From Terrabacter tumescens (GTDB lineage Bacteria; Actinomycetota; Actinomycetes; Actinomycetales; Dermatophilaceae), in contig NZ_BMNZ01000002.1 in the NCBI RefSeq assembly GCF_014646815.1, forward strand, positions 496,001 through 560,000: a stretch of 64,000 bases of DNA. The letters are read 5' to 3'. Positions 42,777 through 52,325 of the stretch are shown in pieces. The notes beneath the pieces are model-generated. The model saw only the letters and a list, made by a program, of their open reading frames with translations, did no database searches and was not told where the DNA came from. The translations under genes and the position numbers were made by a program. Numbering within the stretch: the first letter of the stretch is position 1; the number at the start of each line of letters is the position of its first letter.

Positions 42777-43391
42777 CTAGGCGGCAGGCAACGGGAACAC
42801 GTCGGAGATGCGGCACGCGCCGCCGCCACCCGTGATGGGCGGCGTCGAGCGGCTGCCGCTGCAGATCGTGACCGGCCGGGCGCCGCCGCCCACGGGCGAG
42901 CAGTCGCAGCGGTAGCGGACGTAGGTCACGCAGACCTCGCCGTTGGCGCTCGTGCCGCTGGCCGCGCCGTCGGTGTAGAGCAGGACGCGCTGGGTGCCCG
43001 CGCTGGCGGCCGTGCACCACTGGTGGTTCGAGGGGGCGCTGCCGCACGACGAGCACGAGCACGCGCCGCTCTTGACCGACACGGCGAAGTGGGGCTCGGG
43101 GGTGCCGTTCACCGTCACCCCGGTGATCACCGTGACGGTGTCCTCCGAACCCCCGGGGCTGCTCACCGCCATCTCGAAGACGTAGCCCTTGTAGTTGTCC
43201 GACGAGCCGCCGGGCAGCTTGCAGGCGGAGCCGGTGAACGTCAGGGCCTCGGTGGACGCGGCGACGGCCGGGGCCGGAGCAGCGACGATCACGGCGGGCA
43301 TGGCCCAGGCGGCGCCGCGCACCAAGGTGCGACGGCTGGGCGCGTGCTCCTCGTGCCCGTCGTGCCTCTCGCGGGCATCGCTGTGGGTCAT
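42777..43391 (-). CDS. Tat-exported Cys-rich hypothetical protein
   Basis: 204 aa; ATG with GGAGGA upstream. Tat signal PSRRTLVRGAAWAMPAVIVA (residues about 18-37). Mature part has at least eight cysteines (SACKLPG, GACSCSSCGS, WCTAAS, EVCVTYVRYRCDC, TICSGS, GACRIS) in a Gly/Ser/Thr-rich setting, suggesting disulphides. Family not recognised. Upstream 203-bp divergent gap holds no clear promoter. Confidence 0.8.
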   Translation of the reverse strand: MTHSDARERHDGHEEHAPSRRTLVRGAAWAMPAVIVAAPAPAVAASTEALTFTGSACKLPGGSSDNYKGYVFEMAVSSPGGSEDTVTVITGVTVNGTPEPHFAVSVKSGACSCSSCGSAPSNHQWCTAASAGTQRVLLYTDGAASGTSANGEVCVTYVRYRCDCSPVGGGARPVTICSGSRSTPPITGGGGACRISDVFPLPAA

Positions 43392-43594
43392 GGATCCTCC
43401 GAGGATTGGGGCCAGGGTGGCCAGAGTCAGGCAATGAGCGCTATGACCCATATGGATGGTCTGCGCGTTTTGTAGCACCTTTCCCGCTCGCCCGAGAGCC
43501 AAACGGGGAAGCCCGAGGCGCCGGTCCGGTGCAGGGCCTCCGGCTCGGGTGGTCGCGTGAGGAGCTCCCAGGTGACCGGCGGTAACCTGCGTTC

Positions 43595-44572
43595 ATGACG
43601 ACGCTGCCGTCCACGGCGCCCCTCGACCTCGCATCACCCTGGGGCGGTGCCAGCCGCACCATCGACCTCGAGGGGCCGCTCCACTGGGTCGACTTCGGTG
43701 GCCCCGAGGCTCCCGCCGACGGCCCCGAGCCGCCGCCCGTCGTGCTCGTCCACGGCCTCGGCGGGTCGCACCTCAACTGGGTGGGCATCGCGCCGGCGCT
43801 CGCCGAGCGGCGTCGGGTGGTCGCGCTCGACCTGCCCGGCTTCGGGCTCACGCCGGCGCTCGGGCGCGACACGAGCGTCAACCACAACGCCGCGCTGCTG
43901 AGCCGCTTCGCCCACGCGGTCCTCGGTCGGCCGGTCGTCCTCGTCGGCAACTCGATGGGCGGCATGGTGAGCCTGCTGCTCGCCGACCGTCGCCCCGAGC
44001 AGGTCGTCGGGCTGGGGCTCGTCGACCCCGCGCTCCCCAACCCGGGCGCTCGCCCGGACCCGCAGGTCGCCGCGACCTTCGCGATGTATGCCGTCCCGCG
44101 CGTCGGCGAGATGGTGCTGACCCGCTACAACACCCGTTTCAGCGACCGCCAGCGCGTGCTCGGCACGGTCGCGCTGTGCTTCGCCGACCCGTCGCGCGCC
44201 GACGACGCCGTCGTCGAGGCCGGGGTCGAGCTCGCCGCCTGGCGGCGGTCGCTGCCCGACCCCGAGGGCGAGTTCCTCGGTGCGGCCCGCTCGTTGCTGC
44301 GTGTGCTGCGCGGGCGCCGCGAGTACGACCGGATCATGCGTGAGCTCAAGGTGCCCGTACTGCTCATCCACGGCACCCGGGACCGTCTCGTGCCGATCTC
44401 GGCCGCCCGACGGGCCGCGCGGCTCAACCCCGGGTGGGCCACGGCCTACCTCGACGGGATGGGTCACACGCCGCAGCTCGAGGCGCCCGAGGACGTGCTC
44501 GGCCACCTCGAGCCCTGGCTGGACTCGCTCGACGCCTCTCGGCCCGGTCGGCCCCCTCAGCCCACCGACTGA
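43595..44572 (+). CDS. Alpha/beta hydrolase
   Basis: 325 aa; TAACCT six bases before the ATG. Motifs: LVHGLGGSHLNW oxyanion loop, GNSMGGM nucleophile elbow, GTRDRLVP acid loop and GMGHTPQLEAPE with the catalytic His. Substrate unknown. A GTATGCC copy at 44096. Confidence 0.9.
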   Translation: MTTLPSTAPLDLASPWGGASRTIDLEGPLHWVDFGGPEAPADGPEPPPVVLVHGLGGSHLNWVGIAPALAERRRVVALDLPGFGLTPALGRDTSVNHNAALLSRFAHAVLGRPVVLVGNSMGGMVSLLLADRRPEQVVGLGLVDPALPNPGARPDPQVAATFAMYAVPRVGEMVLTRYNTRFSDRQRVLGTVALCFADPSRADDAVVEAGVELAAWRRSLPDPEGEFLGAARSLLRVLRGRREYDRIMRELKVPVLLIHGTRDRLVPISAARRAARLNPGWATAYLDGMGHTPQLEAPEDVLGHLEPWLDSLDASRPGRPPQPTD

Positions 44573-44573
44573 G

Positions 44574-45095
44574 TCAGCCGACGCCGTGCGAGACGCGGGT
44601 GGCGAGCGTCGTGCCCCACTCCCTGGCGCGGTCGAGCTCGCCGGCCTCGAGCGGGCCGGACGTGCCCTGCACCCAGAAGGTCTCGCCGCGCTCGGCGCGG
44701 TCGAAGCCGCGGTGTCGCAGGGCCTTGGCGGCGGCGCTCGCGGCCGAGCCCGGGAGCATCTTGACGTGGATCCTCGTGTCGAAGGTCACGACCGGCAGGT
44801 CGGTGCGTGGGGTCACGACGTCGATCCACTCGCGGATGCCGTCGCGCGGCGCGGCGGCGCCCTTCGTCGCGGCATCCTGACGCGTCTGCGGGCGGGTCAT
44901 GCTGAAGGCGTGCGTGGGGCCCCCGACGAGCAGCAGGTCGACGTCGTCACCGATGACCGTGGGCGCGTCGGCGACGTGGACGAGGCGGACATCACCGGCA
45001 TCAGGCGCTCTACCCTCGCGCAGCCCCTCGGCGATGGCCGAGGCGATCTCGTGGGTGTTGCCGAACAGGGACTCGTGGACGATGAGGACGTTCAT
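44574..45095 (-). CDS. Flavodoxin-domain protein
   Basis: 173 aa; ATG at 45095 with AAAGG upstream. FMN phosphate loop VHESLFGNTHEIASAIA at residues 6-22; GGPTHAFSM FMN contact. Cytosolic redox carrier or FMN-binding regulator. Divergent from the methyltransferase. Confidence 0.88.
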   Translation of the reverse strand: MNVLIVHESLFGNTHEIASAIAEGLREGRAPDAGDVRLVHVADAPTVIGDDVDLLLVGGPTHAFSMTRPQTRQDAATKGAAAPRDGIREWIDVVTPRTDLPVVTFDTRIHVKMLPGSAASAAAKALRHRGFDRAERGETFWVQGTSGPLEAGELDRAREWGTTLATRVSHGVG

Positions 45096-45252
45096 GATGC
45101 GTACCTTTCCGCCATCCACGCTACGCCCGGCCAGGTCAACGGTGGCTGGATCGTGACGCACGAGACGGACCATGGCACAGTCGAATTCAGGACAATGGGA
45201 CCCGAGCCGTCGCGAAACCGCGGACGAGCAGCCGAGGACGAGGAGAGCCATC

Positions 45253-45873
45253 GTGGACGCGAGCGACTGGGACGAGAGGTATGCCGCGCGCGACCTCGTG
45301 TGGTCGGTCGAGCCGAACCGCTTCGTCGCCGAGACCATCGGACCGCTGACGCCGGGTCACGCCATCGACCTCGCCGCGGGCGAGGGACGCAACGCGATCT
45401 GGATGGTCGAGCAGGGGTGGACGGTCGTGGCGGCCGACTACTCGCCCGTGGCGGTCGAGCGCATGCAGTCGCTGGCGGCCGACCGGCTCGGTGACGACTC
45501 GGGCCACCTGACCGCGCTCGTCGCCGACGCGACGCAGGAGGCTCCCGGCGGCCAGGCGGCCTACGACCTCGCGCTGCTCTGCTACCTCCAGCTCCCGGCG
45601 GACGAGTGGCGGCAGGCGCTCCGGTCCGCGGTCGAGGCGGTGCGGCCCGGCGGCCGCGTCGTCGTCGTCGGCCACGCGGGGCACAACCTCGCGGACGGGT
45701 GGGGCGGCCCGAGCGATCGATCGGTCCTCTATGACCCCGAGGAGGTGCTCGAGCGCGCCGACGGGCTGCCCGTCACCGTCGAGCAGTCCGGCATCCGCGA
45801 GCGTCCTGTCGACACCGACGAGGGCCTGCGCGTCGCGCTCGACACCGTCGTGGTGCTGCGCCGGGAGGGCTAG
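45253..45873 (+). CDS. Class I SAM-dependent methyltransferase
   Basis: 206 aa from the GTG at 45253 (GAGGAGAG upstream); an ATG 81 bp earlier gives an implausible N-terminus. WDERYAARDLVWSVEPNRF start is typical of tellurite-resistance/thiopurine-type methyltransferases; SAM motif I AIDLAAGEGRNAIWM; VRPGGRVVVVGH. Overlaps the convergent HTH gene by four bases. Confidence 0.88.
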   Translation: MDASDWDERYAARDLVWSVEPNRFVAETIGPLTPGHAIDLAAGEGRNAIWMVEQGWTVVAADYSPVAVERMQSLAADRLGDDSGHLTALVADATQEAPGGQAAYDLALLCYLQLPADEWRQALRSAVEAVRPGGRVVVVGHAGHNLADGWGGPSDRSVLYDPEEVLERADGLPVTVEQSGIRERPVDTDEGLRVALDTVVVLRREG

Positions 45874-46091
45874 CGCCGGCCGTACTTCTTGTGCACGGCC
45901 TGCCGGCTGACCCCGAGCTGCTCGGCGATCTCGGCCCAGGCGAGTCCCTGGAGGCGGGCCCGCCGCACGACGGCGGCCTCGGTGCGGTCCGCCGTGCGCC
46001 GCAGCTCGCGCGCCGCGGCGAGGGCGGCGCGCGGGTCGTCGTCACCCGTGGCCCGAGCCAGCGTGAGCATGTCGTCGACCTCCTTGGTCAC
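45870..46091 (-). CDS. Small helix-turn-helix protein with own dual operators
   Basis: 73 aa from the GTG at 46091 (AGAGG eight bases upstream); GTG at 46100 is an alternative. N-terminal helical region and a C-terminal HTH LAWAEIAEQLGVSRQAVHKKYG ending almost at the recognition helix. Looks like a very small DNA-binding regulator. Two GTCAAC-N4-GTTGAC sites bracket its promoter. Confidence 0.82.
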   Translation of the reverse strand: MTKEVDDMLTLARATGDDDPRAALAAARELRRTADRTEAAVVRRARLQGLAWAEIAEQLGVSRQAVHKKYGRR

Positions 46092-46110
46092 CTGCGGCAC
46101 CTCTCGATGA

Positions 46111-46128
46111 TGTCAACTCCTGTTGACA
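46111..46128. promoter_or_regulatory. Operator 1 of the small HTH gene
   Basis: TGTCAACTCCTGTTGACA: 7-bp perfect arms, 4-bp spacer. Just downstream of the -10. Confidence 0.75.
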
Positions 46129-46156
46129 CGGTATGCCGGGTGGTGGCGTTCGTCAA
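46128..46156 (-). promoter_or_regulatory. Promoter of the small HTH gene
   Basis: On the minus strand: -35 TTGACG (46156-46151), 17-bp spacer, -10 TACCGT (46133-46128). Operator 2 covers the -35. Confidence 0.7.
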
Positions 46157-46167
46157 CCGCGGTTGAC
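46152..46167. promoter_or_regulatory. Operator 2 of the small HTH gene
   Basis: GTCAACCGCGGTTGAC, a perfect 16-bp palindrome overlapping the stop codon of the neighbouring lyase gene. Confidence 0.75.
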
Positions 46168-46992
46168 ACCCGGGTCGGTGGCGAAGCGTCGCTGCACCTC
46201 GGCGTAGGGCAGTGCGCCGTCGAGGAAGCCGAGCGTGCCGGACTCGAGCAGCTCGTGGCCGGCACGCTCGACGAGGGCCAGTGCCGCGCGGGCGATGCTG
46301 CCGCCCAGGCTGACCCGCGTGACACCGAGCGAGAAGAGCGTCCGGGCGTCGACGAGGTTGGACAGCCCCGCCACGATGTTGAGCGGACCCGGGACGGCCT
46401 CGGCCAGGCGCCGGATGGTGTCCTCCCCGACGACCCCGGGCACGAAGACGCAGTCGGCGCCCGCCTCGAGGTAGCGCACCGCCCGGTCGACCGTCTCGGC
46501 GAACGGGTCGCCGCCGCCGGCGGCCGCGAAGTACGTGTCGGTGCGGGCGTTGAGCACGAAGCCGCCCCTCGGCGCCGCGGCGCGGGCGGCGGCCAGGCGC
46601 TCGACGGCGACGTCGACCGGGAACAGCCCCTCGGGCCCCACGTCCTCGAGGTTGCACCCGACCGCACCGACCTCCGCCGCCAGCCCCACGGTGCGACCGA
46701 CCTCGTCGGCGGTGTGGCCGTAGCCGGCCTCCAGATCGGCGGTCACGGGCACCCCGACTGCCGCCACGATGCGGCCGACCTGCTCGAGGATGGTGTCGCG
46801 GTCGAGGCCCTCGCCGTCCGGGATCCCGAACGACCAGGCGATGCCGGCGCTCGTCGTGGCGATCGCCGGGAAGCCGACCTGTTCGAGGATCCGGGCCGAC
46901 CCCGCGTCCCAGGCGTTCGGCAGCACGAAGCCGGGCCCCGCGTGCAGTGCGAGGAGCGCAGCCGCCTTGTCCGTCAACGGATCTCCGGTCAT
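46153..46992 (-). CDS. Isocitrate lyase/PEP mutase family protein
   Basis: 279 aa. Barrel with VLPNAWDAGSARILEQVGF, SAGIAWSFG, VTADLEAGYG metal-binding Asp/Glu, GCNLEDVG and NARTDTYF. This subgroup lacks the KKCGH active-site loop of isocitrate lyase and is nearer to PEP mutase/oxaloacetate decarboxylase-like proteins. Substrate undetermined. Confidence 0.9.
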   Translation of the reverse strand: MTGDPLTDKAAALLALHAGPGFVLPNAWDAGSARILEQVGFPAIATTSAGIAWSFGIPDGEGLDRDTILEQVGRIVAAVGVPVTADLEAGYGHTADEVGRTVGLAAEVGAVGCNLEDVGPEGLFPVDVAVERLAAARAAAPRGGFVLNARTDTYFAAAGGGDPFAETVDRAVRYLEAGADCVFVPGVVGEDTIRRLAEAVPGPLNIVAGLSNLVDARTLFSLGVTRVSLGGSIARAALALVERAGHELLESGTLGFLDGALPYAEVQRRFATDPGVNRG

Positions 46993-47133
46993 GAGTGGTC
47001 TCCGATCGCTCGCGTGCACCTCCGGACGCCGACGGCGGGCGTCGGTCCCGATGACACCATCGCACGCCGAACCGGCCGGCCGCAGCGGGTCAAAGCAGTG
47101 GCCCGCGCCGTCACGGGTCAGGAAGATGTCGGC

Positions 47134-47532
47134 ATGGCACTCGCGCTCTCGCACACGACCGTCAACGCCCTCGACGCCCACGCCCAGTCCGTCTGGTGGG
47201 CCGACCTGCTCGGCTACCACGAGGACCCGGCCGACCCCAACGAGCCCGGGCACGAGGAGTGCATGATCTTCTCGCCCGACGAGTCCCACCGGTTGCTCTT
47301 CATCGAGGTCGAGGACGCGAAGCAGGTGCGCAACCGGGTCCACCTCGACCTGAGACCCACCGACCGCCCGCGCGACGAGGAGGTCGCCCGCGTCGTGGCT
47401 CTCGGCGCCACCGTGGTGCAGGACTGCCGCACCGAGGACGGTCGTGGGTGGGTCGTCATGGGCGACCCCGAGGGCAACGAGTTCTGCATCCTGCGCAGCG
47501 ACGACGAGCGGCGCGCGGCGGGCGACCTCTGA
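47134..47532 (+). CDS. VOC/glyoxalase-fold protein
   Basis: 132 aa; GGAAGA upstream. Blocks ALSHTTVNALDAHAQSVWWA, HLDLRPTDRPRDEEVARVVA and VVMGDPEGNEFCILRS. Substrate unknown. Divergent from the lyase gene. Confidence 0.85.
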   Translation: MALALSHTTVNALDAHAQSVWWADLLGYHEDPADPNEPGHEECMIFSPDESHRLLFIEVEDAKQVRNRVHLDLRPTDRPRDEEVARVVALGATVVQDCRTEDGRGWVVMGDPEGNEFCILRSDDERRAAGDL

Positions 47533-47561
47533 GGTGCGGGCCGGCGGCGGTGCGACGATGA

Positions 47562-48242
<681 letters not shown>

Positions 48243-48341
48243 GCCGGCGTCCCGCGCTCGTCCTTCGAGCGAGACCGGGTGCCCCGAGGTCTGGACGAAC
48301 CGCCCACACGGGGGCGACCATGGAGGGCACGGAGGTCCGCC

Positions 48342-48827
48342 ATGAACGTCGAGCCAGAGGTCATCCAGGTCGACAGCGGGGCCGACCTCGCCCTCCACCT
48401 CGACCGGGTGCGTCGGCACCGCTCGGAGCTGCGCGAGTCCGTCGCAGCCGTGGACCTCGCGCTCGAGGCGCCCATCGCGCGCGGCGGGATGTGGCGCGAG
48501 CGGGTGCGGGCCGCCCTCGCCGAGCTGGCCCACGACTTCGACGACCACGTCGCCCTGACCGAGAGCCCGGGCGGCATCTACGACCGCGCCCGGCACACGG
48601 CGCCCCGACTCTCGGGCCGCGTCGACCGCCTGCTCGGGGAGCACCGCGACCTCCGCGAGGCGATCCACGGCTACCTCGCCGTCCTCGAGCACGGCGGCAC
48701 GATGGCCGACCTCCCGGTCTTCCGCGAGGAGCTCACCGTGCTCGTGGGCCGGCTCGTGCGACACCGGCAGAAGGGCGGCGACCTCGTCTACGAGGCCTAC
48801 GACGTCGACCTCGGCGGGCAGGGCTGA
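48342..48827 (+). CDS. Hemerythrin-like HHE domain protein
   Basis: 161 aa. Four-helix bundle with HLDRVRRHRSELR, LAHDFDDHVALTES, LGEHRDLREAIHGYL and VRHRQKGGDLVYEAYDVD carrying His/Glu/Asp residues able to bind a di-iron site. Likely oxygen or NO binding. Function unproved. Confidence 0.82.
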   Translation: MNVEPEVIQVDSGADLALHLDRVRRHRSELRESVAAVDLALEAPIARGGMWRERVRAALAELAHDFDDHVALTESPGGIYDRARHTAPRLSGRVDRLLGEHRDLREAIHGYLAVLEHGGTMADLPVFREELTVLVGRLVRHRQKGGDLVYEAYDVDLGGQG

Positions 48828-48849
48828 CCCACCACCCCAGCAGGCCACC

Positions 48850-50133
48850 TCAGCCGTCGGCGGGCTCGAACCGCGGTCGCAGCGCGAAGCCCGACACCCC
48901 CTCCGTGCTCGTCCGTGACGCGAGGACCTGGTGCAGCTGGATCTCGCCCCGCTCGAAGCCCAGTCGCGACCCGGCGAGGTAGAGCCCCCACACCCGGGCG
49001 GTGCCGAGGCCGGCGAGCTCGACGCAGTCGTCCCAGTGCTTCGCGAGGTTGGCGTTCCACGCCGCGCACGTGCGGGCGTAGTGCTCGCGGAGGTTCTCGT
49101 GGTGGCGCACCTCGAAGCCCTCGTCCTCCATGACGCGCACGATGTCGCCGCTGCCGGTCAGCTCGCCGTCGGGGAAGACGTAGCGGTTGATGAAGCCGCG
49201 CGGCGGCAGGCCGGCGTGCTTGTTGTCGGGCCGGGTGATGCAGTGGTTGAGCAGGCGGCCCTCGTCGCGCAGCCGCTCGCGCAGGAAGCGGAAGTAGGCC
49301 GGGTAGTTGCCGACGCCGATGTGTTCCGTCAGCCCGATCGAGCTGATCGCGTCGAAGCCTCGCTCGGTGACGTCGCGGTAGTCGCCGTGCCGCACCTCGG
49401 CGCGGTCGCCGATCCCGTCGGCCTCGATCGCGGCCTGGGCCCACGAGGCCTGCTCGCGCGAGAGCGTGACGCCGAGGGCCGTGACGCCGTAGTGCTTGAC
49501 GGCGTGGCGCACCATGCCGCCCCACCCGCAGCCGACGTCGAGCAGGCGCATGCCGGGCCGGAGCCCGAGCTTCTTCGCGACGAGGTCGTACTTGTAGGCC
49601 TGCGCCTGCTCGAGCGAGGCCTCGTCGGTCGGGAAGCAGGCGCACGTGTAGGTCATCGACGGACCGAGTACGAGCTCGTAGAAGGCGTTGGACACGTCGT
49701 AGTGGTGGCTGATCGCGGCGGCGTCACGGGCCTTGCCGTGGCGCAGGCCCTGGGCCATCCGCCGCAGCTGCCCCGGTGTCTCCTCGGGCGGCAGGGTCGG
49801 CGGGTGCGGCGGGTGGTGGGCCAGGAAGCGGGCCAGCTCCACCGCGTCGTGACCCGTCGGCCGGTGCGGCGTCAGGCCGTCCCCGATGACGCGGAGCACC
49901 TCGTAGGGGTCGGCCTCGTCGATCCCGTCGATGACGAGGTCGCCGAGCAGGTAGGCGCGGGCGAGCCCGAGGTCTCCGGGCGCGGTGAGGATGTGGTTGA
50001 GCGCGTCGGGGTTGGTCAGGCGCAGCACGAGCCCGCCGGGGCTCCCGCCCTCGGAGCCGTCCCACGCGACGACCCGCACGGGGGCGTCGGAGCCGAACAC
50101 GCGGTCGAATGCCTGTCCTACGGTCAATGTCAT
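48850..50133 (-). CDS. tmsB: Fatty-acyl SAM methyltransferase, TmsB/BfaB-like
   Basis: 427 aa. Cyclopropane-fatty-acid-synthase family: ISHHYDVSNAFYELVLGPSM, SYTC-like MTYTCACF, SAM motif LLDVGCGWGGMVRHAVKHYG, GFDAISSIGLTEHIG. Its start overlaps the stop of the flavoprotein gene (ATGA). The pair matches the tmsB/tmsA (bfaB/bfaA) genes that methylenate oleoyl chains and reduce them to 10-methylstearate in actinobacteria. A plain CFA synthase is the alternative; the partner flavoprotein argues against it. Confidence 0.85.
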   Translation of the reverse strand: MTLTVGQAFDRVFGSDAPVRVVAWDGSEGGSPGGLVLRLTNPDALNHILTAPGDLGLARAYLLGDLVIDGIDEADPYEVLRVIGDGLTPHRPTGHDAVELARFLAHHPPHPPTLPPEETPGQLRRMAQGLRHGKARDAAAISHHYDVSNAFYELVLGPSMTYTCACFPTDEASLEQAQAYKYDLVAKKLGLRPGMRLLDVGCGWGGMVRHAVKHYGVTALGVTLSREQASWAQAAIEADGIGDRAEVRHGDYRDVTERGFDAISSIGLTEHIGVGNYPAYFRFLRERLRDEGRLLNHCITRPDNKHAGLPPRGFINRYVFPDGELTGSGDIVRVMEDEGFEVRHHENLREHYARTCAAWNANLAKHWDDCVELAGLGTARVWGLYLAGSRLGFERGEIQLHQVLASRTSTEGVSGFALRPRFEPADG

Positions 50134-51593
50134 CGAGCCTGCACCGCCTTCTCGTAGAGCGTCGGGAACCGTCCCCTCGGGTCGTACCTGCGTTTGACGG
50201 GGCCGTATGCCGTGCCGCCGTAGAGCGCGGCAAAGGTGGCCTCGTCGTAGTACGCGTCGGAGTAGAGCGACTTGTGGCCGCCGAGCCGGGTCACCTCGGC
50301 CTCGATGCGGCGGTTGACGTCGCCGTCGCGCGCCCCGGGCTCGATGGCGACGGTCGACCAGAAGCCGACGTTGACGTAGCGCTCGTCGCGCCGCATCGGG
50401 TAGAGCGGCCACGGCGTCTCGTCCGGGGGCGCGCCCGGGGCCGGGCGCAGCTGGATCGGGCACAGCCAGACCGGCTCGATGGGGACCTCGCGCAGGAACC
50501 AGTCGACGAACTCGGCCGTGCGGACGAGGGGGATCTCGACGTCCTGGACGACGCGCTCGCGCTCGGGCAGGCCTCGGAGCCGGTCGATCCGGCTCATGAC
50601 CCGGTGCCGGTTCTCGAAGGCCACGATCTTCCAGTAGACGTCGCTGCGGAGCAGGTGGCTGGGCCACAGGCGGCGCACCGTCGGGTTCTGCGCGCCGAAC
50701 GCCCTGCTGCACCAGAACCAGTCGGTGTCCCAGCGCCAGAGGTAGTCGTGGGCCGTCAGCACGTCGGTGCGGCGCTGCTGGATCGAGCGGTAGAAGACGT
50801 GCTCGCCGGTGTAGTCACTCGGTCGCGCCTGCCCCTCGAGGTGGTCGCTCCAGCGGCCGAGGCTGAGGTAGGCCTCGGTCGGACCGAAGACGACGCCGTC
50901 GACGAAGTCGACGCGGTCGCCGTCCCAGGAGAGGGAGCCCATGATCGCGCCGACGGCGTCGGCGAGCGCCGTGACCGAGTCGAAGCGCACGTGGCGCAGC
51001 GCGACGTAGGGCCGGGCCGGCTCGAGCTCGATGACGAGGTCGAGCGCGTAGCCGAGCGAGCCGTAGGAGTTGGGGAAGGTCCGGAAGAGGTCGGCGTGCT
51101 CACCGTCGGGGGTCGCCGTCACGACGGACCCGTCACCGGTGAGGATGCGCATCCGGAGCACCGACTCGTGCGGCAGCCCGTTGCGGAACGACGACGCCTC
51201 GATGCCGAGCCCGGTCACGGCGCCGCCGATCGTGATGGTCCGCAGCTGCGGCACGACGAGCGGGACGTAGCCGTGCGGCAGCAGCTCGTCGACGAGCTGC
51301 TCGTAGGTGGTCAGCCCTCCGACGAGCGCCGTCGCCGGGCGGCCGTCGACGCCGGGTCGCACCTCGACGACGCCGCGGAACGCCGAGAGGTCGAGTCCGG
51401 GGGAGTCGTGGGCGGTCCGGTCGCGGAACAGGTTGGAGGTGCGCTTGGCCAGGCGGACGGGCTGGTCGGGCGGCAGGGCGGCATACGCCGTCCTCACCTG
51501 CTCGAGCGCGCGCTCGTGGTCGCGGACCCGCTGGTGGGCGTCGGGTCGATCCGCAGGAGACATGACCTGAGGGGTTGCCACCTTCGCAGTCAA
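50130..51593 (-). CDS. tmsA: FAD-linked oxidoreductase, TmsA/BfaA-like
   Basis: 487 aa from a TTG at 51593 with AGGGAGA upstream; ATG at 51563 is an alternative. FAD_binding_4 domain: VEVRPGVDGRPATALVGGLT, VPQLRTITIGGAVTGLGIE, ASSFRNGLPHESVLRM; C-terminal region of the DHCR24/DIMINUTO type. Expected to reduce the methylene intermediate made by the adjacent methyltransferase, using NADPH. Motif copies at 50205 and 51480. Confidence 0.85.
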   Translation of the reverse strand: MTAKVATPQVMSPADRPDAHQRVRDHERALEQVRTAYAALPPDQPVRLAKRTSNLFRDRTAHDSPGLDLSAFRGVVEVRPGVDGRPATALVGGLTTYEQLVDELLPHGYVPLVVPQLRTITIGGAVTGLGIEASSFRNGLPHESVLRMRILTGDGSVVTATPDGEHADLFRTFPNSYGSLGYALDLVIELEPARPYVALRHVRFDSVTALADAVGAIMGSLSWDGDRVDFVDGVVFGPTEAYLSLGRWSDHLEGQARPSDYTGEHVFYRSIQQRRTDVLTAHDYLWRWDTDWFWCSRAFGAQNPTVRRLWPSHLLRSDVYWKIVAFENRHRVMSRIDRLRGLPERERVVQDVEIPLVRTAEFVDWFLREVPIEPVWLCPIQLRPAPGAPPDETPWPLYPMRRDERYVNVGFWSTVAIEPGARDGDVNRRIEAEVTRLGGHKSLYSDAYYDEATFAALYGGTAYGPVKRRYDPRGRFPTLYEKAVQAR

Positions 51594-51617
51594 ACAGATC
51601 TCCCTGAGAAGTGGGGA

Positions 51618-52253
51618 CTACTCGCTCGCGAGCATCGCGGCGCCGAGACCGACCATCATGACGCCGCCCGTCGCGCCGAGCTTGTCGAGACGGGCGGGCT
51701 TGCGCGCGAACCACTCCCGTGCCCGCGCGGCGAGCAGCGCCCACATGCTGTCGCTGCAGACCGCCATGGCGCCGAAGACCGCGCCGAGCACCGCCATCTG
51801 CACGCCGACGTGCCCGGCGGCGGGGTCGGTGAACTGCGGGAGGAAGGCGACGAAGAAGATGATCGTCTTGGGGTTGGTCAGGCCCACGACGGTGCCGATG
51901 CGCAGCGCATGGCCGCGCTTGGCCGACACCTGCGCCTCCTGCTTCTCCAGGGCCTCGCGCCCCTCGCGCCGGTGGCGGATCGCCTGGATGCCGAGCCAGA
52001 TGACGTAGGCGGCTCCCGCGACCTTGATGACGGTGTAGGCGGTGACGCTCGCGGCGACGACGGCGCCGAGGCCGACGGCGACGAGCAGCGCCTGGGCCGT
52101 GACGCCGATGGCGTTGCCGACGACCGACAGCAGCGCCTCGCGGCGCCCGACGGTCAGCGCGCGGCCGATGGTGAAGAGCAGGCTGGGGCCCGGGACCTGG
52201 ATGAAGAGGATCGACGCGACGAGGAACGCGACCCATTGACTCGATGACGGCAC
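51618..52253 (-). CDS. LysE-family translocator
   Basis: 211 aa; GTG start. Six helices; FIQVPGPSLLFTIGRALTVG, the GLTNPKTIIFFVAFLPQF motif of RhtB/LysE exporters. Probably exports an amino acid or homoserine-like metabolite. Confidence 0.92.
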   Translation of the reverse strand: MPSSSQWVAFLVASILFIQVPGPSLLFTIGRALTVGRREALLSVVGNAIGVTAQALLVAVGLGAVVAASVTAYTVIKVAGAAYVIWLGIQAIRHRREGREALEKQEAQVSAKRGHALRIGTVVGLTNPKTIIFFVAFLPQFTDPAAGHVGVQMAVLGAVFGAMAVCSDSMWALLAARAREWFARKPARLDKLGATGGVMMVGLGAAMLASE

Positions 52254-52325
52254 CGGACCAGTGTGCTCGCGTCGGCCCGAAATCGGCAGGCGGTTTTCGA
52301 GGCTCGGACACTAGCGTCGGTCGCC

